The notes: generated by a model not told the origin, from the sequence alone. Shown: positions 44,132 through 54,152, counted from the first letter of the stretch. The stretch is DNA of 64,000 nt from Liquorilactobacillus oeni DSM 19972 (GCF_001436275.1 NZ_AZEH01000020.1:1-64000), one strand, 5' to 3'. Numbers and translations are program-made.

Positions 44132-44722
44132 TTATTCAATAGTTCTTTTTTTAAAAAATTCATTCATCTTTGCTGACTTTTGTCTAATAAATATTAGATA
44201 TGCTATATTAGCAAAGCCTAATAATTCCCACGATTTCCAATCATTACCGGTGGCCTTTAATTTCATAAAAATTGATAGATCTGCTATTATTTCTTTAACT
44301 AGTTCATGGGAAAATTTATAAAAAGTAAAACTATCATTAAAATCACCATTTAAAAATAAAGAAATCAAAAATATTAATATCCAACCGATTAAGTACTTTT
44401 TACCGCCTTTTGCATATAATGTCTTTTGATAGATATTGGTCTCTTGACTATCCTTATCAAGGAAAAAGTATTTGGATTTTATTTTCACTACTTTAACTTT
44501 GAAACTTACACTTTGATAAAAGCCTATACCAATCGCAAAAATAAATAGAACTGCTACACTAAGAGCGTCATTCATATTATTAATATCAAGTTTGGAGATA
44601 AATTGATATAAGCAAAATAGAGGTAAAAAAAGAAATCTAATTTTTGTTACTTTAGAAAATTCAAACTGATCGTAAACAAAATATATTACTATTATCAAAG
44701 AGATTATTGGAGAATATAACAT
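44132..44722 (-). CDS. Hypothetical membrane protein
   Basis: A 196-residue protein with membrane segments at about 5-18, 28-43, 52-68 and 110-125 and perhaps one near 165-180, and a basic C-terminus KMNEFFKKRTIE. I do not recognise the family. The ATG at 44722 follows AGGAGGTAC, which supports a real gene. The sequence is more AT-rich than its neighbours and uses many AT-ending codons. This suggests acquisition or a poorly conserved accessory gene. No partner is adjacent. Confidence 0.6.
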   Translation of the reverse strand: MLYSPIISLIIVIYFVYDQFEFSKVTKIRFLFLPLFCLYQFISKLDINNMNDALSVAVLFIFAIGIGFYQSVSFKVKVVKIKSKYFFLDKDSQETNIYQKTLYAKGGKKYLIGWILIFLISLFLNGDFNDSFTFYKFSHELVKEIIADLSIFMKLKATGNDWKSWELLGFANIAYLIFIRQKSAKMNEFFKKRTIE

Positions 44723-45146
44723 TGCTGTACCTCCTGAATTTTTAAGTTACTTTCATTAATCAAAAAATAAAAGATTTGTTGACCAAATCAGTTATAGTCG
44801 GATTAAGTGCCTCATTAGACATGATGATTTTTGTTGCACTCGAATTGCATGCGATTTTCCATGCCCTTTGGGAGGTACTTACACCTATCTATTCGCTATC
44901 CAATTATTTTCTCAAATCATTGGTTACCTTGACTTTTTAAACTTAGCTTAAACTATCACTATCACAAAACCTAGGAATAGACTGAATTAATGAGCGACAA
45001 AAGCAAAGTAACTGAATGCAATCCTATCATAACTCTTTGCTTGTTCATTTTTTGTATTCCATTATTATAATGACACGCTTTCACAAAATATTAAATTTTA
45101 CTTTGACACTTTACCCTTTTATTTCTTAATACTAAATACATATTAC
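44723..45146. other. AT-rich spacer with an orphan 54-codon open frame
   Basis: On the plus strand 44776-44940 is open and encodes a hydrophobic peptide (SVIVGLSASLDMMIFVALEL, then HAIFHALWEVLTPIYSLSNY). It looks like a membrane-protein piece but has only TTG starts and no ribosome site, so it may be a remnant. An imperfect hairpin with AGCAAAG/CTTTGCT arms follows at about 44990-45055. Confidence 0.3.
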
Positions 45147-45185
45147 ACCAAAAAACCTACCTTTTTTATTGGTAGGTTTTTTGGT
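45147..45185. terminator. guaA terminator, bidirectional
   Basis: ACCAAAAAACCTACC and its exact complement form 15 bp with a short AT loop. T-runs occur on both strands. It lies downstream of guaA on the minus strand. Confidence 0.85.
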
Positions 45186-45278
45186 AAAGAACATTATCCA
45201 TATTCATTTAAAAGTAATCAGTATCACACTATAAAATAGTACTTTATTGACGTTTACAAGTTAAATTAGTTATACATT

Positions 45279-46835
45279 TTATTCCCACTCAATTGTTGCC
45301 GGCGGCTTCGACGTAATGTCGTAAACTACACGATTGACATGATCTACTTCATTTACTATCCGCACTGAAATTTCTTGTAAAACATCCCACGGAATCTTAG
45401 CAAAATCTGCTGTCATCCCATCAATCGAAGTGACGGCACGGATACCGATAGTATAGTCATAGGTCCGACCGTCACCCATTACGCCGACACTGCGGATTCC
45501 TGGCAATACCGTAAAGTACTGCCAGATTTCACGCTCAAGACCATGTTTTGCAATTTCTTCGCGCAGGATCAAGTCGCTGTCACGTACAATTTGCAATTTT
45601 TCTTCAGTAATTTCACCGATTATTCGAATACCGAGACCAGGACCTGGAAACGGCTGACGCCATACCAATTCAGAAGGCATTCCCAAGCGTTCACCCAGTT
45701 CACGAACTTCATCTTTAAAGAGTGTATTCAAGGGTTCGATCAGCTTGAACTTAATGTCTTTCGGCAACCCCCCGACGTTATGATGAGACTTAATTGTCTG
45801 GGCAGTATCCGTCCCTGATTCAATCACATCGGTATAAAGGGTGCCCTGTGCCAAAAAATCGATGCCGTCAAGCTTAACAGCTTCATCGTCAAAGACACGG
45901 ATAAACTCGTTGCCGATAATCTTGCGTTTCTTTTCAGGATCAGAAACTCCGGCAAGCTTGTCTATGAAGCGCTTTTTGGCATCAACCTGAATGATATTCA
46001 AGCCGAACTTGCCTTTTAAGCTGTTCATAACCTCTTCAACTTCGCCTTTTCGCAACAGACCGTGATCAACAAAAATACTTGTCAGCTGGGTGCCGATTGC
46101 CTTATGCAGCAGCACTCCGACTACAGATGAATCTACTCCGCCAGATAAACCGAGCAGAACTTTTTTATTACCCACTGTTTCACGGATTTTTTGGATTTGC
46201 ATGTCAATAAAGTCATCCATTGACCAATTGTCTTTTGCTTTGCAAACATCAAAAGCAAAATGGCGCAAGACATCATTACCATATTCAGTATTGCGTACTT
46301 CTGGATGGAACTGTAAACCGTAGAATTTCTTTGCTTCATTAGCCATCGCGGAAATCGGGCAATTTTCACTTGTTGCAGCTACCTTAAAACCATCTGGCAC
46401 TTCAGTCACTAGATCACCGTGGCTCATCCAGACAGTCTGAATGCTTGGAAGATTACGGAAAATTAATTCTTCAGGATCTTTAACCCGAATTTCAGCTTTG
46501 CCGTATTCCTTATTAGCCGCACTTTCAACTGTCCCACCGGGAAGCTCATTAGCCATCAGCTGCATCCCATAACAAATCCCTAAGATAGGAATACCCAGCT
46601 TAAAGATTTCCGGGTCAACGTGAAAGGCCTTTTCATCATAAACACTATTCGGACCGCCGGAAAAAATAATCCCCTTGGGGGCCATTTTTTTAATCTCCGC
46701 AGCCGTCAGCTTATTGGAAAGGAGTTCCGAATAAATACCAAATTCTCGAATTCTACGTGTAATCAATTGATTATACTGGCTTCCAAAATCAAGAACAATA
46801 ATTTTGTCAAAAGCCTGCATGTCAATGCTTGTCAA
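45279..46835 (-). CDS. guaA: GMP synthase (glutamine-hydrolysing)
   Basis: Converts XMP to GMP using ATP and glutamine, the last step of guanine nucleotide synthesis. It has a class I amidotransferase domain (about 10-200) with nucleophile Cys in [12 protein letters not shown] and the His/Glu pair in [12 protein letters not shown]. The ATP-pyrophosphatase domain has [14 protein letters not shown]. The C-terminal dimerisation domain ends KPPATIEWE. At 518 residues it is complete. The TTG start at 46835 lies 7 nt after GAGGTGA. It is a single gene with its own promoter and terminator. No purine riboswitch is visible in the short leader. Confidence 0.97.
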   Translation of the reverse strand: MTSIDMQAFDKIIVLDFGSQYNQLITRRIREFGIYSELLSNKLTAAEIKKMAPKGIIFSGGPNSVYDEKAFHVDPEIFKLGIPILGICYGMQLMANELPGGTVESAANKEYGKAEIRVKDPEELIFRNLPSIQTVWMSHGDLVTEVPDGFKVAATSENCPISAMANEAKKFYGLQFHPEVRNTEYGNDVLRHFAFDVCKAKDNWSMDDFIDMQIQKIRETVGNKKVLLGLSGGVDSSVVGVLLHKAIGTQLTSIFVDHGLLRKGEVEEVMNSLKGKFGLNIIQVDAKKRFIDKLAGVSDPEKKRKIIGNEFIRVFDDEAVKLDGIDFLAQGTLYTDVIESGTDTAQTIKSHHNVGGLPKDIKFKLIEPLNTLFKDEVRELGERLGMPSELVWRQPFPGPGLGIRIIGEITEEKLQIVRDSDLILREEIAKHGLEREIWQYFTVLPGIRSVGVMGDGRTYDYTIGIRAVTSIDGMTADFAKIPWDVLQEISVRIVNEVDHVNRVVYDITSKPPATIEWE

Positions 46836-46880
46836 GAATGTTCACCTCATTTTGATTTTTACAGTACCGTTATACCAATT

Positions 46881-46909
46881 ATTCTACAGATTGTCTGTGT
46901 CATGGTCAA
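46881..46909 (-). promoter_or_regulatory. guaA promoter
   Basis: TTGACC (46909-46904) and TAGAAT (46886-46881) are separated by 17 nt on the minus strand. Confidence 0.65.
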
Positions 46910-46951
46910 CTTAGTTTAGTTTTTGTACAAGATCGGGTCGCAAAGTAAAAA

Positions 46952-47872
46952 CTAATACTTGCGCAAAAACAATTCGTTCACAAGATGGTTTTGGGTCTTA
47001 TGCAATACCAAGTCGGCACGATTCCTAGTCGGCAGAATATATTCATGCAGGTTTGGACGATTAATTGTCTGCCATACATGACGTGCCATCTTAACAGCTT
47101 CACTGCGATTGCCGATCGCGTATGGATAATAGTAATTAGCCGGATCTTTGAAAGCTGTGTCCAGCAGCATATTGAAACGTTCCAGATACCACTCACGTAT
47201 CAGTTCTTCTTTTGCATCTACGTAAATTGAAAAGTCAAAGAAGTCGCTGACATAGAGCTGCTGATTGCTCGGCAGCTGCAACACATTGATTCCTTCAACC
47301 AGCAGAATATCCGGACTTTCAATCAGGTCATATTGATCCGGAATAATATCATAACTCTTATGCGAATACACAGGTGCCTTGGCTGGCAGCCCGTTTTTAA
47401 TATCGTTGGTAAAAGTTAAAAGGCGGCCCATGTCATAACTTTCAGGAAAACCCTTTCGATGCAGAATATTCCGTCTTTTCAACTCTTTATTAGGATAAAT
47501 AAAACCATCGGTAGTGATCAGCTGCACCTGTTTATCCGGATAGGTTTCTTGCAGCAGTGTCTGTAACAGCCGCGCAGTTGTGCTCTTGCCGACAGCCACA
47601 CTCCCAGCAATTCCCAGTATAAAAGGCACTCGATGCGGGGTAATTCCCAAAAAGCTGGCCTGCTTCTTTAAAAGCTCACGTTGTGCTGTCAGATGGATAC
47701 CTAAAAGATGGACTAACGGTGCATAGACATCGCGAACGTCTTCTAGCGAGATCCGGTCATTGAGCGAACGGATACGAGCTAATTCTGCAGCAGAAAGCGG
47801 TACATTATGTTCCTGATAAAGCTCACGCCATTCATCACGTGGAATCTTATAATAGTTGATTTGATTATACAT
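46952..47872 (-). CDS. coaA: Pantothenate kinase, type I
   Basis: Phosphorylates pantothenate to 4'-phosphopantothenate, the first and controlling step of coenzyme A synthesis. The 306 residues hold the P-loop GIAGSVAVGKST (about 87-98) and the type I landmarks LITTDGFIYPN, RRNILHRKGFPESYD and DILLVEGINVLQLP. The C-terminal region YANGNR-like YAIGNRSEA and NLHEYILPTRNRADLVLHK complete the family pattern. The ATG lies about 8 nt after GGAG. It is a single gene between guaA and helD. Confidence 0.97.
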   Translation of the reverse strand: MYNQINYYKIPRDEWRELYQEHNVPLSAAELARIRSLNDRISLEDVRDVYAPLVHLLGIHLTAQRELLKKQASFLGITPHRVPFILGIAGSVAVGKSTTARLLQTLLQETYPDKQVQLITTDGFIYPNKELKRRNILHRKGFPESYDMGRLLTFTNDIKNGLPAKAPVYSHKSYDIIPDQYDLIESPDILLVEGINVLQLPSNQQLYVSDFFDFSIYVDAKEELIREWYLERFNMLLDTAFKDPANYYYPYAIGNRSEAVKMARHVWQTINRPNLHEYILPTRNRADLVLHKTQNHLVNELFLRKY

Positions 47873-47956
47873 AGTCGGTCTCCAGCATTCATCGCGTAAT
47901 TTAGTCTAATTATAGCACGCTTTCAGCCGTGCTTTTCTCTATCTTTGCGTGAATAC

Positions 47957-50251
47957 TTACTTTCGCTTATAAAAATCAGCTGAAACCCGGTCGAAAAGCG
48001 GTGAAAGCTTCTTTACAGCGAAAATATTAAGCCGATGCATTGCACGTGAACAAATTGTATAAACCAACTGACGCTCATCTTCATTCGCATAGTTCTTTTC
48101 ATCAGCATTCCACATAATTACAGCATCAAATTCAAGCCCCTTTGCCAAAAAAGCAGGAACAACGATCGTACCAGAGGCCAGACGTTGATTTTCGCTTTTT
48201 ATCAAAATTGCTCTTTGCCCTGCAGCCTGTAGTTTTTCACTAACTATTTGACACTCCGCAAGCGTTTTGCAGATAACCGCAGTCGTCAGCTGATCTTGTT
48301 CATTTTGCTCAAGCTGCGCAACTAATTCTACGGTTAATCTTTTCTCGTCTTCGCCTACATTGATAACCGGCAGATCACCTTGTCGTTCAAAGGACTCTAC
48401 GGCAGCCCCGTTCAACAGAACCTGTTTTGTAAAATCAGTAATCTGTTTTGTCGAACGGTATGACTTCGTCAGCTGGACCACTTCAATGTTTTTATTTGCA
48501 AAAATCTGTCTGAGTTCATCAAGCAAAGTATAACTTTCCTTTTTTGTAAAGATTGCCTGATTCAAGTCTCCCAGCACTGTAAAGCGAGCTCGCGGAAAAG
48601 CACTTTGCAAAGCTGCTATCTGAAAAGGAGTATAATCTTGGATCTCGTCAATAAAGACCTGTTTAATATCTGTGTTACCGCGCTTGCCTGTTATTGTGTC
48701 ATACAAGTCAAGGTATGGGCTGACATCTTCCAGCAGCATCCTGCCTTTTTTCAACAGTGCAAGTGTACCTGCAACTCCTTCTTCCCACTGTGCTGCAATC
48801 AATTCATGCTTATCCAGTTCAATTAGGTCTGGCACACTGCGCAAGAAGTGCAGATACTGGGCATTAATATTTAAGAAACGGCTCCGGTTAATATCGCTGT
48901 GAATTTTTTTATAGTACTGCATTAAGAAGCGACGCCCTAAGAAGTGCAGTTCTTCGTCATTATTTTCAAAGTTTCGTGGGTGCGTTCCATAGAGCTTGGA
49001 CAATTCTTTGTTGTCAGCTCCCTGCAAAATATTTTCAACCCATTCAGACGTGGCCTCCTTTTCAATCCTACGGTTAAGCCGTTTTAGCAGTCTTTCCTTA
49101 GTAGCATCCAGCCGATTGCGCAAATGATAGTTTTCATTAAAACTATAATAAATCTTTTCAATCACGGTATGGTCGTAGAGTATTTTTCCATTAAGCTTAA
49201 GGTCTCTAAAACGCATTCCCCTTTTCTCAAGGAAAGAGGCATAAACTGCAGCAGCTTTAAAAAAGACTACACTATTTTTCAGTTTTTGAATTTTGCTTTC
49301 ACTTGTTGAAAGCTTTCTTTCAAACCTTTGCTGCAGAGTCTCAACTTTTAATTTTGGCAATCTTCTTTGCGTATATTGATAATAGGTCATCTGTACCATG
49401 TTGTGTTCACCGAGTTCCGGGAGAACTTGGTCAATATAATCATTAAACAGTTGATTGGGCGAAAAGAGAATTACCTGGCTTGAAGTCAGATTCCCGCGGT
49501 AACGATACAAAAGATACGCAACACGCTGCAAGACAGCCGAAGTTTTGCCGGAGCCAGCTGCTCCTTGGACGAATAACAAATCGGCTTTAGTGTTACGGAT
49601 AATTTTGTTTTGTTCTTTTTGAATAGTCGTAACAATACTTTTCATCTTGCTGGTAGATGAATCATCTAAAACGTCCAGCAGCATCTGATCGCCGACTACC
49701 TCATCTGTATCAAAAATCGTTTTTATCTTTCCGTCTTTCACCAAAAACTGACGCTTTAGTGTTACGTTAACAGTCTGTAACCCATCCGGAGTCTCATAAG
49801 AAACATTTCCGAGGCCGCCATCATAATAAACACTGGAAATTGGGGCACGCCAGTCATAGATCAAGAAGTTATCCGGCCGATCAGCAAATGAACCCAGTCC
49901 AATATAGATAGACTCTGGTTTGTCTTCGCCCTTTTCTTGAAGATCGATTCTTGCAAAGTAAGGCTTTCCTTCAAGTTTTTGTAAGATATCTAAACGCTGC
50001 GTTGCATGTTTCCAGCTGTTCTCACGTTCCTGCAGCAGCTGCTGCTGTTGTCTAATCGTTGTAGCTGTTTCAAATAAACCCGCGTATGAGTCTGTGTTTA
50101 TCCTTAAATTGTTTGAAAAATCACCTTTGATTTCATGGGTGTCTTTTTGAGCTTTTTTAATTTCACGCCGATTCTTTTCTTCAGCAGCTTTAATCTTGCT
50201 GATTACGTCATCCATTCTTTTTTGTTCTTTTCTCTTGGTTGTATTTTCCAT
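47957..50251 (-). CDS. helD: HelD-type RNA polymerase-recycling helicase-like ATPase
   Basis: A superfamily 1 motor protein that in B. subtilis binds RNA polymerase and releases stalled or terminated complexes. The 764 residues begin with a charged coiled-coil arm (about 1-75) that enters the polymerase channel in HelD. Walker A is VQGAAGSGKTSAVLQR (about 230-245), motif II is VFIDEIQDYTPFQ, and motif III/IV is VLGDLNQAIF and VQLTKSYRSTKQI. IVVPAFLAKGLEFDAVIMWN and YTICSRAMHRL lie at the end. The length and arm fit HelD rather than UvrD or PcrA. Confidence 0.93.
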   Translation of the reverse strand: MENTTKRKEQKRMDDVISKIKAAEEKNRREIKKAQKDTHEIKGDFSNNLRINTDSYAGLFETATTIRQQQQLLQERENSWKHATQRLDILQKLEGKPYFARIDLQEKGEDKPESIYIGLGSFADRPDNFLIYDWRAPISSVYYDGGLGNVSYETPDGLQTVNVTLKRQFLVKDGKIKTIFDTDEVVGDQMLLDVLDDSSTSKMKSIVTTIQKEQNKIIRNTKADLLFVQGAAGSGKTSAVLQRVAYLLYRYRGNLTSSQVILFSPNQLFNDYIDQVLPELGEHNMVQMTYYQYTQRRLPKLKVETLQQRFERKLSTSESKIQKLKNSVVFFKAAAVYASFLEKRGMRFRDLKLNGKILYDHTVIEKIYYSFNENYHLRNRLDATKERLLKRLNRRIEKEATSEWVENILQGADNKELSKLYGTHPRNFENNDEELHFLGRRFLMQYYKKIHSDINRSRFLNINAQYLHFLRSVPDLIELDKHELIAAQWEEGVAGTLALLKKGRMLLEDVSPYLDLYDTITGKRGNTDIKQVFIDEIQDYTPFQIAALQSAFPRARFTVLGDLNQAIFTKKESYTLLDELRQIFANKNIEVVQLTKSYRSTKQITDFTKQVLLNGAAVESFERQGDLPVINVGEDEKRLTVELVAQLEQNEQDQLTTAVICKTLAECQIVSEKLQAAGQRAILIKSENQRLASGTIVVPAFLAKGLEFDAVIMWNADEKNYANEDERQLVYTICSRAMHRLNIFAVKKLSPLFDRVSADFYKRK

Positions 50252-50428
50252 AAAACTCCCCCACCCTTAAGGCCACGATATTAGTCATATAATTTTAACA
50301 TCTTTGCTGTTTGCACTCAATTATGATTCACTCTAAAGCTTAAAAAACGTTAAACAGTGTTCAAAGTACTGGAATCCGGACTATTAAATCGCTAAAATGA
50401 TTATAAATATAGTAAAGGAAGTGTTGTC

Positions 50429-51070
50429 TTGATTAGTCAGTTTTTCTTTTATCTTACTCATTTTCACCTATACCTTATGCCGCTAGTCGAGACACTTGGA
50501 AGCTGGGTTTATATCACATTATTTATCCTCGTTTTTATGGAAACCGGACTAGTGGTCTTCGCCTTTTTGCCTGGAGAGTCACTGATTATTTTTGCCAGCA
50601 CGCTGGCCGCAATTACCGGTTCAGCGTTAGACATCCGTATCCTGATTCCGGTTTTCTTCTTTGCTGCTTTGATCGGAGACACAGTTAATTATGAAATTGG
50701 ACGCAATCTTCACCATCTTTCTTTCTTCCGACGAGTCATCCCGGAAGCAAAACTTGAAAAAGCACGTTCCTACTTTAAAAAACACGGCGGCAAAACTGTT
50801 ATGTTCGGCAGATTTATTCCATTGATCAGAACCTTTATTCCATTGATCTCTGGGACAGCACGTATGGAATACAAAAAGTTTTGCCTTTACAACTTCTTAG
50901 GAGTCCTTATCTGGGTTACATTCGGATCTTGTCTAGGTTACTTCTTTGGACAATTAGATTTTGTTCAGCAGCACTTTTCACTTATCTTCGTGTTATTGGC
51001 GCTTATTACTGCAATTCCTGGCGTGCTTATCACACTGTATAAAATGTTAAGAAATAATGTTTCAGCCTGA
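50429..51070 (+). CDS. DedA family membrane protein
   Basis: Members help recycle lipid carriers such as undecaprenyl phosphate across the membrane. The 213 residues contain FMETGLVVFAFLPGESLIIF (about 34-53), AALIGDTVNYEIGRNL, the family motif GRFIPLIRTFIPLISGTARM (about 131-150) and GVLIWVTFGSCLGYFFG. About five membrane segments are present. The TTG start at 50429 lies 7 nt after AAAGGAAG. It is a single gene, opposite to helD, with its own terminator. Which lipid it moves is not visible. Confidence 0.9.
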   Translation: MISQFFFYLTHFHLYLMPLVETLGSWVYITLFILVFMETGLVVFAFLPGESLIIFASTLAAITGSALDIRILIPVFFFAALIGDTVNYEIGRNLHHLSFFRRVIPEAKLEKARSYFKKHGGKTVMFGRFIPLIRTFIPLISGTARMEYKKFCLYNFLGVLIWVTFGSCLGYFFGQLDFVQQHFSLIFVLLALITAIPGVLITLYKMLRNNVSA

Positions 51071-51092
51071 TTTATTAATACTGAGATAGTCC

Positions 51093-51130
51093 AGCTGGGT
51101 CAAAGCTTATTTTTTGGCTCAGCCTTTTTT
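51093..51130 (+). terminator. dedA terminator
   Basis: AGCTGGGTCAAA pairs with TTTGGCTCAGC and is followed by CTTTTTTA. The stem shares its sequence family with the terminators of the intergenic repeats, but the rest of the repeat is absent. Confidence 0.8.
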
Positions 51131-51231
51131 ATTATCTTGCAGCGTTTGTCCAAAACTGTCTGCACCTTCTTTTTAAGGTAGAAATAACTTTTCTACACCA
51201 TCCTTAAACGTTCAAATTAAGTATAATTTTA

Positions 51232-51258
51232 AGAAAGCCTTCTTAAAAAGGCTTTTTG
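51232..51258 (+). other. Small hairpin with T-run before the phosphatase gene
   Basis: AAAGCCTT and AAGGCTTT pair and are followed by TTGT. A TATAAT lies only a few bases upstream. It may be a leftover terminator or part of the leader of the next gene. Confidence 0.4.
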
Positions 51259-51320
51259 TATGTATACTGGTTATGTACCGCATTGGATACTTGTTACAAC
51301 AGATCATTGGAGGGAACATA

Positions 51321-51995
51321 ATGTCGTTTACCGTTTATTTCGTTCGCCACGGACAAACAATTTTTAATTTTTACAATCGCATGCAGGGTTGGTGTGATTC
51401 ACCGTTAACTCAGAAAGGAATTGCTGATGCTCATACAGCAGGAATTCACCTTGCAGATAAAAATTTTTCAAACATCTATCATAGTGACACGATGCGAGCC
51501 ACAAATACATGTAAAATAATTATGAGTGAAAATAAAAAAGAAATCGAAACCTTGCCTAAGCCAGTGGCTCTGCGTAACTTTCGGGAACAGAGTTATGGTT
51601 ATTTTGAAGGCAATGATTCTACTCAGACTTGGTTGATGGTAGGAGCAAGCCATGGATGCAGGAGCTACCAAGAAATGATCACAAAGTATTCAATCGATGA
51701 TTCACGTGACTTCATGAGAGCAATAGATCCTTTCCATGATGCAGAAAACAATGAACAGTATTGGAAACGCGTTGATGCGGGTTTTGAATATTTGAACGAA
51801 CACCAAAAAAACGAAAGCACTGCTCTGGTAGTAAGTCATGGTACAACTATCAGAAGTATCGTAAAACGTTTTGCGCCTGATATTGACGTTGTTACCCAAG
51901 GCCCTAAGAATGGCTCCGTCACAAAATTAATTGTTGATGGTAAAAATATTAAAGTAGCTTACTTCAATCACTACCTTGATACTCAAGAATATTAA
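51321..51995 (+). CDS. Histidine phosphatase family protein (phosphoglycerate mutase-like)
   Basis: A 224-residue enzyme of the histidine phosphatase fold. The phospho-histidine motif FVRHGQTIFN starts at about residue 6. The following QGWCDSPLTQKGIADA, YHSDTMRATNTC and ALVVSHGTTIRSI (second catalytic His) complete the active site. It could be a cofactor-dependent mutase or, more likely given the sequence, a small-molecule phosphatase of the GpmB/PhoE type. ATG at 51321 follows GGAGGGAAC; an earlier in-frame start at 51273 has no ribosome site. It is a single gene. Confidence 0.88.
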   Translation: MSFTVYFVRHGQTIFNFYNRMQGWCDSPLTQKGIADAHTAGIHLADKNFSNIYHSDTMRATNTCKIIMSENKKEIETLPKPVALRNFREQSYGYFEGNDSTQTWLMVGASHGCRSYQEMITKYSIDDSRDFMRAIDPFHDAENNEQYWKRVDAGFEYLNEHQKNESTALVVSHGTTIRSIVKRFAPDIDVVTQGPKNGSVTKLIVDGKNIKVAYFNHYLDTQEY

Positions 51996-52070
51996 TGTCG
52001 CTTCCAAGTCTTATTAAAATTACTTTGTTATAATCACAAAAAAATAATGGATTTCAAAAAATTTGAATTA

Positions 52071-52112
52071 AAAAAGGGGTTAAGTCAGAGTTTTTGACTT
52101 AACCTCTTTTCT
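52071..52112. terminator. Shared terminator between the phosphatase and opp operon
   Basis: AGGGGTTAAGTCA pairs with TGACTTAACCTCT around a short loop. T-run TTTT on the plus strand and a T-rich run on the minus strand allow use by both convergent units. Confidence 0.8.
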
Positions 52113-52124
52113 ATTAAAGTGAAA

Positions 52125-53078
52125 TTACTTTGTAAATTTAGCCGCGCGTTTTTGATACATCGGTAATTCTTCATCAGTACAACGTACAAAACGTTCAGGA
52201 ACAACTTCATGCAAAGTACGCGGGTTTTCCGGGTGATCGATTTCGCCTGCAGGATCATAGATAATCTGCTTGCGATTACGTTCATACTCCGGATCCGGAA
52301 CAGGAACGGCCGAAATTAAACTTGCCGTATAATCGTGCAAAGGATGTGTATAGATCTCATCTGAAGGTCCAACCTCAAGCAATTTACCGTAATGCATAAC
52401 CCCGATTCTATCAGAAATGTACTTAACCATAGAAAGATCATGCGCAATAAAGAGATAAGTTAAACCACGATCTTGCTGCAATTCCTTGAGCAGATTAACA
52501 ACTTGAGCCTGAATCGAAACATCCAAAGCAGAGATCGGTTCATCAGCAATAATAAATTTAGGCTGAACTGCTAAAGCACGAGCAATTCCGATTCTTTGGC
52601 GCTGTCCACCTGAAAATTCATGCGGATAACGACTTGAATGATCTTTGTTCAACCCTACAAGCTCTAATAAATCCTCTACTTTTTTACTACGCTCAGCATC
52701 ATTCTTAACTAAGTGATGAATATCAATTCCTTCAGCAACAATATCTTTAATCTTCATTCGCGGATTAAGCGAAGCATAAGGATCCTGAAAAATCATCTGC
52801 ATTTTTCTTCTAAAAGCAAGGGTTTCTTCCTTACTCTTCATTTTACTGATATCTTTTCCATCAAAGATAATCTGTCCATCTGTTGGATTATACAAATGGA
52901 TAATACTTCTGCCTGTAGTGGTCTTCCCTGAACCGGATTCACCAACAAGTCCGAAAGTTTCACCTTCATATATATCAAAACTTACATCATCGACAGCTTT
53001 AACCTCGTCGGATTTGCCCACATTGAAGTATTGTTTAAGATGCTTTACTTCCAGTAATTTCTTTCGCTTTTCTACCAT
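52125..53078 (-). CDS. oppF: Oligopeptide ABC transporter ATP-binding protein OppF
   Basis: One of two ATPases of the peptide importer. The product is 317 residues from ATG 53078, chosen because AGGAAGGAAG precedes it; an earlier in-frame start at 53114 overlaps the end of oppD. Walker A GLVGESGSGKTTTG, Q-loop IFQDPYASLNPR, signature FSGGQRQRIGIARAL, Walker B FIIADEPISALDVS and H-loop FIAHDLSMV are intact. The C-terminal oligopeptide-transporter extension includes HPLHDYTASLISAVP and the FVRCTDEELP cysteine region. Last gene of oppABCDF. Confidence 0.95.
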   Translation of the reverse strand: MVEKRKKLLEVKHLKQYFNVGKSDEVKAVDDVSFDIYEGETFGLVGESGSGKTTTGRSIIHLYNPTDGQIIFDGKDISKMKSKEETLAFRRKMQMIFQDPYASLNPRMKIKDIVAEGIDIHHLVKNDAERSKKVEDLLELVGLNKDHSSRYPHEFSGGQRQRIGIARALAVQPKFIIADEPISALDVSIQAQVVNLLKELQQDRGLTYLFIAHDLSMVKYISDRIGVMHYGKLLEVGPSDEIYTHPLHDYTASLISAVPVPDPEYERNRKQIIYDPAGEIDHPENPRTLHEVVPERFVRCTDEELPMYQKRAAKFTK

Positions 53079-53100
53079 GGGATTTTCTTCCTTCCTAAGC

Positions 53101-54144
53101 CTAGACTGACTCATGCGCTGTCATCTTAGCAAAAAGCTGGTGACGGCGTACAATTTCTTTCGGTGGTGTAACTTTTGGAGCATCCGGATGCAACAGCCAA
53201 GTTGCTGCATAATGAGTGTCAGAGACCTTAAAGAAAGGCGGTTTTTGTTCCACATCAATCTTCATTGCATATGGATTACGAGCCGCAAATGCATCTCCCT
53301 TAGGAGGATCCAAAAGATCCGGAGGTGTTCCAGGGATAGCTTCCAGCGTTGTACTGGTAAGCGTCGGCATCGAATTCAAGAGACCCCAAGTGTATGGATG
53401 CTGCGGATTGTAAAAGATTTCATCGACTGTGCCGTACTCTACAATCTGGCCTGCATACATAACGGCAACTCTGTCAGCCATTCCAGCAACAACACCTAAA
53501 TCATGAGTAATAAAAATGATTGAAGTCTCAATTTTAGATTGTAATTCTTTCATCAACTGCAGAATTTGAGCTTGAATAGTAACATCCAGCGCTGTAGTTG
53601 GTTCATCAGCAATCAGGATCTCTGGGTAACATACTAAGGCAATCGCTATTACGATTCTTTGACGCTGTCCGCCTGAAAACTGATGAGGATAATCTTTAAT
53701 TCGTTCTTCAGCATTAGTAATTCCAACCAGCTTTAAAATATCGAGTGCCTGTGCCCAAGCTTTTTTCTTTTCGATTTTTTTATGCTTGATAAGCGGTTCA
53801 GCAATCTGCTGCCCAATCTTCATCGTTGGATCAAGCGAAGTCATTGGATCCTGGAAAATCATTGCAATTTCTTTACCACGAATATTTTGCATCTGTTTTT
53901 CCGAATTTTTCAGAATATCTTTACCATGATACATAATTGAGCCACCCATAACTTCAGCGTTATTTGCCAGCAGCCCCATAAGACTTTTAGTAGTGACCGA
54001 CTTACCAGAACCAGATTCCCCTACAATTGCAAGAGTTTCGCCCTTATTAAGGTGGAAACTGACATCTCGAATAGCCTTTACATCACCAGCATAAGTGTGA
54101 AAATTAATTTCCAAATTTTTTACATCTAAAATTCTCTCTGCCAT
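53101..54144 (-). CDS. oppD: Oligopeptide ABC transporter ATP-binding protein OppD
   Basis: The second ATPase of the peptide importer, 347 residues. Walker A AIVGESGSGKSVTT, Q-loop IFQDPMTSLDPT, signature FSGGQRQRIVIAIAL, Walker B ILIADEPTTALDVT and H-loop FITHDLGVV are present. The C-terminal extension has PQHPYTWGLLNSMPTL and GTPPDLLDPPKGDAFAARNP. The usual iron-sulfur cysteines of this tail are not conserved here. The start lies 8 nt after the oppC stop. Confidence 0.95.
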   Translation of the reverse strand: MAERILDVKNLEINFHTYAGDVKAIRDVSFHLNKGETLAIVGESGSGKSVTTKSLMGLLANNAEVMGGSIMYHGKDILKNSEKQMQNIRGKEIAMIFQDPMTSLDPTMKIGQQIAEPLIKHKKIEKKKAWAQALDILKLVGITNAEERIKDYPHQFSGGQRQRIVIAIALVCYPEILIADEPTTALDVTIQAQILQLMKELQSKIETSIIFITHDLGVVAGMADRVAVMYAGQIVEYGTVDEIFYNPQHPYTWGLLNSMPTLTSTTLEAIPGTPPDLLDPPKGDAFAARNPYAMKIDVEQKPPFFKVSDTHYAATWLLHPDAPKVTPPKEIVRRHQLFAKMTAHESV

Positions 54145-54152
54145 TTTACCAC

